Below, one piece after another: positions 1 through 11,760 of a stretch of 64,000 nt of DNA. How positions within the stretch are numbered: position 1 is the first letter of the stretch; each line of letters opens with the position of its first letter. The notes beneath the pieces are model-generated. The model did no database searches and was not told the origin of the DNA. It saw nothing but the letters and a program-made list of their open reading frames with translations. The translations under genes and the position numbers were made by a program. Origin of the DNA: Ajuga chamaepitys (lineage: Eukaryota; Streptophyta; Magnoliopsida; Lamiales; Lamiaceae); the NCBI GenBank assembly GCA_958295605.1, contig OY282496.1, positions 39,343,450-39,407,449 on the forward strand, read 5' to 3'.

Positions 1-774
1 CTGTGAAAAATGATAAAAGATTCTTATATTATTATACTCTAAAAAGTAGTATAAATAGTGATTTTTTTAGGGGACATAGCATAGATGATGATTGGTTAAT
101 CAGGTGATGATTGATAACATACTTGAAAATTAATCAAATTATAAAGGAGAAAAGGATTTGGGAGGAGGATGCTCACACTCGGATAGGCACATTCTCCATG
201 TACAAACATTCCCTTATTATAGAATTTCTATTAATGCACTCTGCTTAATAAATAAATTAATTAATAAGAGAGGTTTGAATATTGTATGAGGTAATCATTT
301 GATTTACTTTTTGAACCAAAATCGGTTCCTAAAATATTGGGTTTTCTAGCGGATACTGCTTGAAATTATTAAATATAGTAATAATCATACAATCGCGTGT
401 TAAATAAATAAATTTTATAATATGTTAACACCAATATTTGAGGAGATACTTTTCTTTCGCTTGCCTAAGGTCGGACCCGCTGACTAGCTAACAGCAGGCG
501 GGAAGTAGGAGATGTTCCCCGAAAAGCTCCCACTCCCCTTGCCCTTGGGAATTCAGGCAATTGTTTTAAAGTCTGGAACTAGGCATTGTCCAGACAAATC
601 CTGCAAGAAACAGGATCAAATTGGAGCATCTTATTACACTGCACGAATAAATTCCAGAAAATCTCTGACAGCTTGGCAGTTAGTACAGAAACAATTCTAC
701 TTTTACACATATCTCTTCATCTTCATCTTCATCATACATTGCTGCAAAGCTATCCATATTAGTCATGAGTCGGA
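1..774. other. 3' flank of the NMNAT gene; no gene recognised
   Basis: AT-rich to about position 430, then more balanced in composition. The part next to 774 lies directly downstream of the NMNAT stop codon on the minus strand and may include its 3' UTR. A plus-strand open frame at 512-844 has no recognisable domain and runs antisense into the last NMNAT exon, so I do not call it a gene. Confidence 0.5.
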
Positions 775-2439
775 TCATAGAATCAATGGTGCAGTTGTAT
801 TGTCCCCATTCTGTTTTATGTATAAGCCATTTTGTTTAATGTAATCGATTACTTCATCTGCTGTCAAATATTTCACTGATAATCCTCTTGATATGCAATC
901 CCTAGAATCAAGAATAGACAAACATAAGCTCTCACATTCTGCATTTCTTTTTCAGACTGTTGAATTGCATTTGTGACGGTAGAAACTAAATAGGCTCCAA
1001 GAGCCAGTGTTATTAGTGAAACTGAATTGTTCTTACCTCAATCCAGTTGAACTGATTCTGTTGGGTACCACTTCATCTACAAGTATGATATTATTCTGCA
1101 AGACAAAATATCATTTTCCAAATTGACATTTATTAGAAAAGAAAATGATAAATTTAAATTGCAGAAGTGAACTTCTGTTAAATCCAAAACTAGTGTCCCA
1201 GTCCTGTGAAGCGTAAACAAGAAAGAGTAGCTTTTTGTCGGGAACAAATCAATTTCAGATTAAATGTTGCACTTACCTTGTATTCATTCAAAATATCATC
1301 CTTAGATATTATATTCTCAACGTCTTGCCCACCTCTCCGTATACAAACCAATCCGAAGTCTTCACAAATTGTCTTGACCTATACATGCATGAATAATTAA
1401 TACTCACAGAACCGCAATGAGTTAATGTGTCCTAGTTGCGTTTATTAATGCCCTTTGTTTCTTTTTTGTCATTCCTAACAGCAGTTAGAGAGGATTAACA
1501 ATTGTTTATCATAAATGTGTTAATATGTCCTAGTAACCTTAATTGCTTGATGGTCCAAAAGCAAATGTTGTAAAGGAAAATATAATATCGCATTAATTGC
1601 ATCCTATATATACCTCTTAAAAGTCGAAAGAAGAAAAATACCAGACAGAGGGATTATCTTAGTTCTTTAGTTATCTATATCAGTATTCATTCAGCAGTAA
1701 ACATGTATTTGTGTTCTCTAGGTTAAGCGGCTCACAGTTGAGTAATATCCAATAATACACGTTTGAATGTGGACACTCTACCTGGTCATGTATCCAAAAT
1801 CCAGGAATACTGAAAGATTCCAACAGATCAGAACCACAGACAAGCAAGATTCTGAGTGACTCTACAAAGAGAAGAACATCCATAAGCTTGCTATTGTAAC
1901 GAGTACTCAAACACAATGGGGCTTTGAAACATGGAGATTAGCTAAAATTATGACATACAACTAATAATTTTTTGGGGAGTAATGAAGTTGACAAGTTTGA
2001 AAAGTTAAATGGATAACACTTTAATGTGTTGTTCCTATGATAACAAGTGTTTGATGTTTCTACACCTCAGCGTAAACATGCTAGCATCTCAATAATAACT
2101 TGCTTCAAAACTTACCACTGGATACAACTCCACTCTCGAATAATGAAGTCTTAACTCTAGACAGAACCGTCAATGTGCGCTGATAGGTGCTCTGACTTGC
2201 CTGTTGAAAGGCAATAGAAATGTACAAGGCAGATAGCCATTCACTACCAGGGTCAAAGATTCGAACAAATACTAAAAAGTATATTTAGACAGAGGTACTA
2301 GTTAAAACATTCAACCTTTAATTATTCTGAAGAAATATCAGTAGTTGTTATCATGTTATTTTGTGAGATGTCATGTACTCATGTGTATGATTGTAGCTGA
2401 TATCATGAGAGGGAGAGATAGAGATTGATACATATATAT

Positions 2440-2475
<36 letters not shown>

Positions 2476-3911
2476 CACCTCCCATGGATCTACCATAACA
2501 AAATCAGAGCTTCTGCAGGCAAGATTACACATAGCAATACGATGCTCTGCATGGATGAGACCCTGAGAAAGTGGGTGAAAATGCTAACTTAAGAAATGTA
2601 GCTTTGCTTACATCCCAAAGACATCAAAAGACGAATCTATAAACATCCAGAATAAACAATATGATAAATAGTTGAACACAATACCAAGTTGTGCTTAAAA
2701 AGAAATAAAACATGTTACAATACAAATACGAAGAAATAAAACATGAGTAAATTCCTACAGTAAATAGTTTGACATTTCTTTTATAGGTGAAGGAAAAAAG
2801 TTGCGTGGTTAGCTCAACCAAGTCAAAGGGTATCATTCCTCAACTCAATGGCCAACATTGTCATCCTCATGTTCTCAAAGATTGTAACCATGATTTTCTT
2901 AAAAAATTGACTTTGATTAAATTTCTTCAACAAATATATGGACATCATGGTGCTAGTCAAAATATACGGCATACACTTTTTGATTTGAATCTATACACCA
3001 TTTATGGCATGCTCATAATATAACACATACCTTCTTTTTGTACAAATCATTTACAGGTGACATGTAACCTCCAACGACACAAAACCCTTGTGAATTTACA
3101 GCATCTCTTGCCAACTCTGAGCATTATAACAGGAATCAGTAGAACTTCAGCAAAACAGGCAAATAACAACAAAGTTATAATCCATCAAGTTCCTACATAT
3201 GCAGCTTTTTTACTAAATGAAACAACAATAAATGTTCTGACATTTTCGCAATTAGAAGGCTGACTCAATGATCATCTTCGAGGACTTTCACACTGATGAC
3301 CGCCCACCTGGACCTTTAACATATAAGAGTTCATCCCCTTCGGTATCACTTTATATCATAATGAAACGAGTTTCAGCCCTTGAGACAAAACTCTTGATAT
3401 GTTGCCGCCCACACCCCTCTTCCACAATAAGGCGACAATGAAGGATTGTCCAGGTCGATAAGTGCTTACCAAAACAACGCAAGTGCAAGTATGTTGGAGG
3501 GTTAAAACTTCCAGTTGATACTAAAACTACATACATCTTCCCCCTGCAAAGAAACCGGCAAATATTCCATATTCAATATAACAAATTAAACTTTCTATTG
3601 AGGAAAGAAACCTCGAGTTCGTTCTAACACATGCAATGCCAAAACTAAATAAGTAAAAGAAAAAAACAAAGATATGAAGATGAAGAGAGAGGGAGAGAAT
3701 ACACTTACTTGGTCCCAGAACTTGATAGACCATCTTTACTGATACTTTCCAAGGATAGTTTTTCCGTGGGCAGCGTGACATCTATGTGAACTGAAACATT
3801 TATCACGATGTTTGAGCAAAAATCAAGTTTTTTGTTGCGTAAATAATATCCAATTCTCAAATAACGAACAAGGAAATAAGCTGATTGCATAAGCAGAAAA
3901 TTACCTGCCAT
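775..3911 (-). CDS. NMNAT: nicotinamide/nicotinate mononucleotide adenylyltransferase, 10 coding exons
   Basis: Enzyme joining NMN or NaMN with ATP to make NAD or its deamido form; the plant enzyme works in NAD salvage and de novo synthesis. Exons read from sequence: 3905-3911, 3709-3790, 3470-3543, 3031-3116, 2479-2562, 2116-2200, 1782-1861, 1277-1378, 1037-1095, 775-901. All introns are GT-AG, and the exons total 786 nt, giving 261 residues. Visible motifs: the nucleotidyl-transferase loop GSFNPPTYLHL near residue 40, GGYMSPVND, AEHR, SSDFVMVDPWE, LLVCGSD, and the C-terminal substrate motif RISSTGLR. Length is near my recollection of the family (about 240 residues in Arabidopsis). The first coding exon is only ATGGCAG; without it the usual start position reads ATA. 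I see no frameshift or stop. Identity is secure; the short first exon is inferred from the splice signal and frame. Confidence 0.93.
2430..2476. repeat. TA/CA/GA compound microsatellite in an NMNAT intron
   Basis: A run of TA, then CA, then GA dinucleotides sits directly beside the 5' splice site of the fifth coding exon (donor at 2478-2477). Length variation here would lie inside the intron only. Confidence 0.85.
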
Positions 3912-4500
3912 TATAAAATTGTTGAAATATATGAACTTGTCTGTGACCAAGACTGGAACAGTTTATATTCAAGTAGAAGTAGTTGGAGCAGTCTTGGTGT
4001 CAGAGATTCCAACAGATAGCGATTGAGATTTGCAAGAAACTCTATCGCCTTTGGAGCGTGGGCTTGAATTCTGGTATGTTTAGAATTCGGAGGGAGGGGG
4101 TATAAATTTGTTTTTCCAATATAATAATTGGATGGGTGATGATGATATTACCTCTCCCTTTTCCTGCAGTTGGTAGCGGAACCAAGAAGGGACCTCGGCG
4201 CATTAAAGCTATCAACTAATGAAATTGAGCAGCGAGCACATATTAGTTCCCAACTGAATTTTATAACTAACAGTAATTACAAGGAATTAAGTATAGTAAA
4301 GCAGGGAAGGATAAAAGGGAAAGATGATAAAGAAGCTTCTATGGAGTTCCCTAATACTCGATTTGATGGACCCACCTAAAGGACGGCGGCGGCGAGAGGG
4401 CCGATTGCGGTGACAGAGGTTGAAGAGAAAGGGTGGTGAAGAAGGAGAATCGGGTTACCGGAGGACGAGAATGGGGTGTGCCGGCGTGCTAAAATGAACC
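3912..4500 (-). promoter_or_regulatory. probable 5' UTR exons and promoter-proximal region of the NMNAT gene
   Basis: Upstream of the ATG on the minus strand, a candidate UTR exon runs back to an acceptor-like site near 4072. A GC-rich, CT-rich leader lies at about 4378-4490 and ends in a donor-like TTTAG/GTGGGT. The composition contrast with the AT-rich DNA beyond 4560 marks the gene edge. A plus-strand frame at 4170-4379 falls in the proposed first intron and shows no domain. Transcript data would be needed to fix these exons. Confidence 0.45.
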
Positions 4501-4559
4501 GATTGAAAAATAAATGCAGTGAATTTGGAGTGGTGAAATGGAGAAAGATGCTAATTAAT

Positions 4560-6137
4560 AGTGTGATTTGAGTAAAAAGTTACTGAGGGTTTTGTCATTG
4601 TTTTTGCTTTTAAAAAAACTAGTATTGCTCACGAAAATTTATTTAAAAAATAATTATCTTATTAAATTAAATATAGTATATTTAATATAAAAAAATAAAA
4701 TTATTATATTCTAATTAAATAAATATTTAAATAATTTTTTTTTTTTTTTACGATCAACCTAAACTTTGCGTTTTCTCACATTTACAACCTTTAGTAACAA
4801 TTTTCCGAGAGAGAAGAAACTATTTAAAAATAATAAAAATATTTAGGAAATACAATATTTATTTTTAAATTCTAAAAAATTATTTAAAATATCATAAATT
4901 TAACTGAAAAAAATGTAGAAATTATTTTAATAAAAAATTAATTTTCATAGAAAAAGATCGAATAATTTTGATATTACTTCAAATAACTTTAAATATTGTT
5001 AAAAGGATTTATTTTTTCAAAAAAATCATTAAAAAGATACTTATATCATAAAATTTGACTTTTCATAGATACTTCCACATGTCTTAAACGAAATTCTATA
5101 GATTTTAAAATAAATTTTCAAGATAACTTTCAAATAGTTTGAATAAAGTTTTAGAGAAAGATAATTTTCAAAAATTTATAATAGTTTTATGGTTTAAAAA
5201 AATAATAATAACTATTTTATTTTTCTTGCTTAAAATGATTTTATTTGAACTTTTTTATTAAAAAAACTCAAATTTTTAATATATTTTCAACATGTTTAAG
5301 TTAATTTTCTCGTATTTTAAATGAAGTTTAGAATTTAAGAAATAATTTTTAGATTTTTTAAAAATTTAATGTTATTTAAATATTTTCTTATATTCTTTTA
5401 TTTTTCGCACTTAAATTGCTGGCAGAGGTTGTAAACGTGAAAAGGCATATATTTCAGGTTGTTATTGAAAAAAAAATGAAAAACGTGCATACTACATGTT
5501 GCAAAATGAAACCCACAATATAAATAATGTAAATATCAATTTCTCCCAAGTGATATATGGATTTAATATAACTTACATTTTATAAATTTACATTAAGATA
5601 AAATATTCAATGTAAAAATAAATTATATCTACTTTTAAGAATGAATATCTCCTAATATTGAAACTCAAACATATATTTAGTGTGTGCGCGTATGTGTGTA
5701 TCCACCTTAACCTATGCGAAGTTGCGAACCCTCAATAGCTTAATTGAAAATGAATACTAAAACAAATACAAATACATAAATATCACACGACACACCAAAA
5801 TATATCAAATAAAATAAATAGAATTTTATTATAAGAAAATTAGTGTTTTCTTTTATTTTTTTCAATTTTTTTAATATTTTGATTTATCCAAATAATTTTT
5901 CAAAATTTAACTATAACTACTTACTTTATTTTAAGAAAAAATAATTTTCAAGTTTTAATATTTTACATGGTGGCTTAATATACTCAAATACTTTTTAGAT
6001 TTTAAATAAATCTTGATATTAATAAAATCAAATTCAATGATTATTCTATAGTTGGACTAACAAAATAAAGCATATGAATTCTTCAATATATCTTAATAAT
6101 ATATGTATATGTTAAAATCTATTTAAAGATACAATTA

Positions 6138-6194
<57 letters not shown>

Positions 6195-6689
6195 TATTTT
6201 GCTTAGGTTGCAAAATATGAAAAAATGCGACAAAGTATTGTTTATATTGAGAACTCTAAAAAACCTAGTTAGCTCAAGCATGTTAATTTTATTTTTCTAA
6301 TAGAAATATAGATTGTAGCACATGCAAAATCTCATTGTTTAGATTGCAAAGTGTAATTATTATTTATAACGAAATAATATTAATAAATAGAAAATATGAA
6401 TATGTAATAAAAAATAATTTCAAGATTAATTATCATATATAAATATATATGAAAGTCGTAGTCCCATGATTAATTATAACAAATTAATATTTATAAATAT
6501 AATAATTGAATTATAATAGAAAATTATCTTTTTTTTTGATAAAATTATCTTTTATCAACGACCATTTTTCTTGTGCGGGATATCGTCTCTTCGCAGCGGT
6601 TATCTCCTTTCTTTATGTCGTAGATATGTTGTTTCTTTTATTGAAATTGAATGAGTTCATTATGTACAAAAAAATAAAATGATTTTGTA
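4560..6689. other. AT-rich intergenic DNA; part related to the Helitron at 28.5-31.5 kb
   Basis: No gene seen. From about 5450 to 6540 the sequence resembles, in the same order and orientation, 28570-29880: for example the stretch around TTTAGTGTGTG, an AACATATGA-like segment followed by TTCTTCAATAT, the GTATTGTTTA segments, and an AATTA(C/T)CATATATAAA segment. This looks like an old degenerate copy of the same Helitron family. A (TA)n(TG)n microsatellite lies at about 6138-6191. Confidence 0.5.
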
Positions 6690-6750
6690 CACTACAACAT
6701 AAATGGGCTAATGTAACACCCAAAAAGTGTTACATATATACTAAAATATG

Positions 6751-7150
6751 TTACTATAGACTTTAGGTAACACTTTATTGGTGTTACATTTGCCGGTGCT
6801 ACCTAAAGTCTAATGTAACACTTTTGATGATCATTAGTAACACTTTTAATAAGTGTTACATTAGATTTTAAATTGTAACACTTTATGGTAACACTAAAAA
6901 ATGTTACATATAACCCCCTTTATGTAACACTTTTAATTGAAAGAAAAAATTTACTATAGACTTTAGGTAACACTTTATTGGTGTTACATTTGCCGGTGCT
7001 ACCTAAAGTCTAATGTAACACTTTTGATGATCATTAGTAACACTTTTAATAAGTGTTACATTAGATTTTAAATTGTAACACTTTATGGTAACACTAAAAA
7101 ATGTTACATATAACCCCCTTTATGTAACACTTTTAATTGAAAGAAAAAAT
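6751..7150. repeat. perfect tandem duplication, 2 x 200 bp, inside the CACTA element
   Basis: Bases 6751-6950 and 6951-7150 read identically by eye. Each unit carries several GTGTTAC/GTAACAC words and a GACTTTAGGTA...TACCTAAAGTC inverted pair. Lack of divergence suggests a recent duplication or gene-conversion event. Confidence 0.9.
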
Positions 7151-7159
7151 TAAAAATTT

Positions 7160-7238
7160 GTCATTGTTGGGTTTCGAACCCAGGTTGCTAGATTGCAGGA
7201 GCTTAAGTGCAAAGTCTTAACCACTAGGCTACAATAAC
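7160..7238 (-). other. tRNA-like sequence with A and B boxes inside the CACTA element
   Basis: On the minus strand 79 nt fold in tRNA-like fashion. A 7-bp acceptor stem pairs GTTATTG with CAATGAC (one G-T), an A-box-like TAGCCTAGTGG follows, a 5-bp anticodon-type stem pairs TTGCA with TGCAA around a 10-nt loop, and a T-arm reads TGGGTTCGAAACCCA with a B-box GGTTCGAAAC. The oversized anticodon loop, poor D stem and missing CCA argue against a working tRNA. It is more likely a tRNA-derived fragment carried by the transposon, possibly a SINE head. Confidence 0.6.
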
Positions 7239-8408
7239 TTTTTTAGTTATTATTTTAAGAAAAACAATATATACACAAGATTTTACTATACCATCAATAA
7301 AATACACTCAAAATTAAGTTTTCATCAAACTACAATCTAACTTAATTTTATTTACGTTATTCATATCAATTTGACACAATATTTCCACTATTTTTTTTTT
7401 TTCATTTTCATCCACTCATATATATATTGATATATATATAACTTATTTTATATCACATTAATTTTATACATCTAGTTATTGTATATAAATCTTAAGACAT
7501 TATCATTAATTTTAATTACCATAATTTTATGTATTAAGACACCTTAATTGTTGTGTTTCATAGATTTTAAATAAAAAAATAAACTTACAAATATGAAGAG
7601 ACATGACCAAATGTCCCAAGTCTAGGCTCTCACACTTAAAAAAATGTATTCAAATTCTTAAAGGCTAAAGCTACAAGTCTATTTTGTAATTGTTTAGTAA
7701 AAATATAATGTGTGTATATCTATATACATACACACAAATAAGTCACAAATAAAATTTAATTTATTTTTGATAACGAATAAGTAAATCTTTAGGTGCTCTA
7801 ATGAATTGTTATTTTTGTAGGTCTGAGTTGATCGCTTTCACCACTTATGTTACAGATATTCTGTTGTGATAATTAAAATGTAACACATTAGACAAATAAA
7901 AATTAAAGTCACATAAGAAAAATAATCCACAAATATTTAATTAGTTTAAAATAAAATAAATAATTTTATTATTTACAAGTGTTACATAAAAATGTTACTT
8001 ATTCAAAAGTGTTGCGTAAAAAGTGTTACTTATTTGAAAGTGTTACCTAAATGCGTTACAATTTAAAAGTGTTACGTTCAAAGCGTTACATATTCTAAAA
8101 GTGTTACATGAAAGTGTTACATATTCGCAGATGTTACAAAAGTGTTACATGAAAGTGTTACAAAAGTGTTACATAAAAGTCAAAATTTTAAAAGTGTTAC
8201 AAACGAAGTGTTACATAAAGCCATTTATGTTGTAGTGGTAGTAAGTTTTTAGAAGAGTAATTCAATTTTGAGAAAGTAATAGAAACATTTGGGTCTCTAG
8301 CATATTAATACATCAAGAGAGAGACAGAGGTGAGAAGAAGGCAATGTCTGTTTATTTTTATATGGTGATATTGGTTCATCATTCTAATAAAATTTAATGT
8401 AGTTATTG

Positions 8409-8758
8409 GGCAAATTTAATAAATTACTGTACTGTTCATCCTCCAATTAAAAAAATAAGTGGTTTTGTGGTGATTTACTGAAGTAATTGAACTCGCCTGT
8501 GGCACAGGCGAGTTCCAATTTTCTGACAGGACACTATTTGAAGTCGCCTCTGCCAGAGGCGACTTCTGAATTATTTTTTTTAAAAAAAAAAAATTGGAAA
8601 ACGCCTCTGCGAGAGACGACTTATGGTATGTGGTGAATTTTTTTTTTTTTTTTTTTTTATTTCCGGATCAGAAAACGCCCCTGGCAGGGGCGTTATACTG
8701 TATTTGTAGCGTATTTGTATTCGTATACTGAAAGTCGCCCCTCCCAGGGGCAACATCT
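8409..8758 (+). repeat. left long terminal inverted repeat of the MULE, with nested palindromes
   Basis: Matches the complement of 16164-16522 with few differences. Contains a series of GC-rich palindromes in AT-rich spacer: 8489-8515 (arms GAACTCGCCTGTG), 8540-8566 (arms GAAGTCGCCTCTG), an imperfect one at about 8599-8622, 8674-8694 (arms AACGCCCCTG), and a decayed one at about 8732-8753. The element end is at the GGCAAATTT side. Confidence 0.9.
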
Positions 8759-9037
8759 CAACATATATATATATTTTTTTAGTTTAGATTTAGATTGTTT
8801 ATTTTAAGAATTTTCGTTTGTTATTTGTTTTTAATTTGGGTTATACTCCGCGTTCATTTTTTCCTGTAATTTGAGTTGAATTTATCATATTTTATTATTA
8901 GTTAAGATTCTTAATCGAGTATAATTGATTATTAATCCTATTACGCCAAAAATAAAATATTTAGATTAATAAAAAATACTTAAAATATGAAGTTCTTTTT
9001 ATCTAATTATTACAAATAAGTTGAAAAAATAAAATGT

Positions 9038-11503
9038 CTAATATTCATGACCAGTCCCACATCGCGTTTTTTTCCTATTCCGTTTAGCTCTCCCTCTCCG
9101 TTCCTCGATGGGTGCATCGGATCCTGCTTCTTGGGCGCGTTGTGATTGACCATCATCTGGTGTGCCGATATTCAAACTAAAAGTGGGGCGACCTGAAGAA
9201 GATGATGTTTGACTCAAATACGGAATCGGGGACATATTAAACTGTCCTGGATGACCCGCCAAATTCGGCTGGTGAGGAAAAATATCGGCGGTTGTTGTGT
9301 AGTTACCGACTTCTAGGAGAGAGGTGAAGGACTGATCAAACCGCATTGATTCCCGATGAGGAGTGAAAAAATCATTTTCGTTCACCATCGGAGGCACGTA
9401 GTAGCTTGACTGCATTTCAACACTAGGATGCTCATGAGATGTACGATGTGAAGGCCCGGGGAGATCGCCGGACACAGACCTAGATGGATGGGTGTTCCGC
9501 GATGTAGAACCACCAGGTCGTTGTCCTAAGTTAGTACGTGTGGACGTACTACGTCTCCGCCCTTGCTGGGGTGCTTCACGTGGCATGGGCATCTGAGCTG
9601 CTTGGTGTTGTGCGACTGGCTGTGGGTGATGGTAGGCTGCACGTTGATCTTGAAAATTTTGTTGTGCTGCTTGATAAAACTCCTCAATCGACCTTCTCGC
9701 CGGCTCTCTAATATAGTCACTCTCTCCGACAATTACTCGATGCATTCCCTCAACGATTCTTTCCTAAAAGGAAAATTTGTAAATTGACATACGTGAGAAT
9801 GATTTTTGTGCGGAATTGTACTATTTATGTGTATTCCATAGGAAGTTGTTTACTCACCAAATTTTCGAGATATGCATAACTTGACGGTTGAGATCCCTCT
9901 TGTACACCTATACCCGGAGTTATTAATCTTCGTGTGACCTCTTGATACCAACCCATGTAACCAACGTCCACTTCATCACCCTGGTGCCCGACCTGAGGGG
10001 CAGTCACGATATACTGATTTCGAGTGTTCCATTGCTCCACATATTGCGCGTGGGTTACAAGCCAGTTTTGATTGGAACGTCCACGTCGATCTGTTCTACC
10101 ATGCAAATTCCTGTGTTCAGCTGCAATCGACGGTGGGATGGACTGTCGCATACCGAATTGCCGGAACACTCGATCAGGATAATATAGCTCAACAATAGAG
10201 TGATGGATCAGTGGACATTTTGATATCCATGTGTACGTAACATTAATGATGCTGTCATCAAGATATGACTGGACTGTTGGAGGGATTGGCTCATACGGTC
10301 TCCAAACAAACTGCAAAGTAAAATCCATTTAAAAGTTATTCGTTACATTAAAGTTTAGGGTTAGAAAAGGTTTAGGGAAGAATGAAGGTGTTGTACCTCA
10401 TCTGGGGTTTGTCTATCCAGGTACTCCCGGATAGTCTTCACGTTGCTGTTGAGGCTATGCGTGAAAGTGTGGTATTGCAGCCATTCAGCTCCGTATGGCG
10501 CAATTGGTAGTTCACCAGCTGGTCCATCGATCGTTCCTAGCTCGAATCGCCTACCTACATGTCTGGGCCGCATAAATGTTATGCGCGTCCAAGCCCAAAT
10601 CTGAAAGAAAGTTCAAATCATAGATAGATCGTTATTATGCAATGAATTGGATAGAACAAGCTTAAATAATCGCTAAGTATCACGGTGTACCTGGAGTAAC
10701 TGCATGGCCCCGCCAATAGACTTTCTTTCTCTTCGGGCTGCACAACATAACTGATGGTACAAGAATCCCAGCACCGCACTGCCCCAGCTGTATTCAGAGC
10801 ATTCATATACATCTTCCATTTCTGTCAAGTACAACAGTGATCCGAGGTTCCCCGACGTGTCTGGGCACATAATCGATCCCAGCAGAATCAAAGCAATACC
10901 ACGCGAGTACTGCTCTACTTCGACGGATCCTGTTTCGTCATCTACCGGGTTATCCCTTAGATGCTTTCCGAGTGCTGTCAATGAGAATCTCGAGCCAAGA
11001 ATCTCACCTGCGTCAGGAGTCTACCCTAACAAGGCTTCGCACCTACTTCTCCAGTAGTCAGATGTGGCTTCAGTAACTCCGTTAATCACCGGCTTTCCAT
11101 CAACTTTCAGGCCCCAAATGAAGGCCACGTCTTGTAGTGTGACAGTGGCCTCCCCGACTCTAAAGTGGAATGTGTGTGTCTCTGGTCTCCAGCGTTCCAC
11201 CAATGCAGTGATGATAGCTCTGTTAATCGCATAGTCACCGCAACGATAAACCCCGTAGAACCCCATCTCATGTAACATTGCTACAACCCTGTAATGCAGA
11301 CGCTGGTTGCGCTTTAGTTTTCCACTATCTTCATCATCATCATACTCGTCAGCATAGTCATCGATCCGCCAAAAAATTCCACTACCATGTCGGCATTTCA
11401 AAGTCCTGCTAATGTCTCCCTCAAATACCTCTGCGGATCGATGGGTTTCTTGCTCGGTTAACACTCTGTTATCAATGGGGCCATATTGTCCGAGATGGTC
11501 CAT
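9038..11503 (-). pseudogene. plant mobile domain (PMD, MAIN/MAIL-like) protein gene within the MULE, one in-frame stop
   Basis: Four exons read from GT-AG signals and frame: 10691-11503, 10397-10600, 9858-10310, 9038-9763, together 732 codons. The N-terminal half is the plant mobile domain (aminotransferase-like PMD family), with the typical block FRVGEATVTLQDVAFIWGL near residue 120 and WWR-type spacing. The last exon encodes a low-complexity tail rich in Ser, Gln, Pro and Arg ending in a basic cluster. A TAG at 11021-11023 (codon 161) interrupts an otherwise open first exon between LLG and TPDAG, so the product would be cut to 160 residues. PMD proteins occur both as host silencing or chromatin factors and as passengers of plant transposons; here it lies inside the element with the transposase, so it is transposon-borne. 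Its role in transposition is unknown. Confidence 0.85.
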
Positions 11504-11760
11504 GCTACAAAAATTGATTACATTTCCAATCAGTTTTAGGAATAACGATTAGACAAACACACTGATAATTCATGGCAAGTTAATGGTCGGATTTGAAAAA
11601 TAATCGAAAATATAGAAAAGAACAAACTAGTTATGATTACATGATGTCTTTAATAGTCCACCCTAACAATTAAAAGATATATTGGACCCGTTTCCATTTA
11701 GACAAAATGAGAAATAAATTTGGCGCATGTAATGGATCTAACGGTTCCCCTTCATCGTGT

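Larger units (their letters stand above)
6690..8237. mobile_element. non-autonomous CACTA (En/Spm-like) transposon, 1.55 kb
   Basis: The ends are perfect 17-bp inverted repeats starting CACTACAACATAAATGG (6690) and ending in its complement (8237), flanked on both sides by the 3-bp duplication GTA (6687-6689 and 8238-8240). CACTAC ends and 3-bp duplications define CACTA elements. Both subterminal zones are packed with the heptamer GTGTTAC or its complement, as expected for binding sites of a CACTA-encoded protein. No transposase is encoded, so it would depend on a partner elsewhere. It contains a perfect 200-bp duplication and a tRNA-like segment, listed separately. Confidence 0.9.

Noticed and set aside
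3709..3790. Loss of the NMNAT start codon (ATG changed to ATA) as a pseudogene mark
   Set aside because: An upstream ATGGCAG with a donor site splices in frame to this exon, so the gene need not be broken.
4170..4379. Plus-strand frame of 69 codons beside a C-rich acceptor-like tract
   Set aside because: No recognisable domain, antisense to the probable NMNAT leader; more likely intronic.
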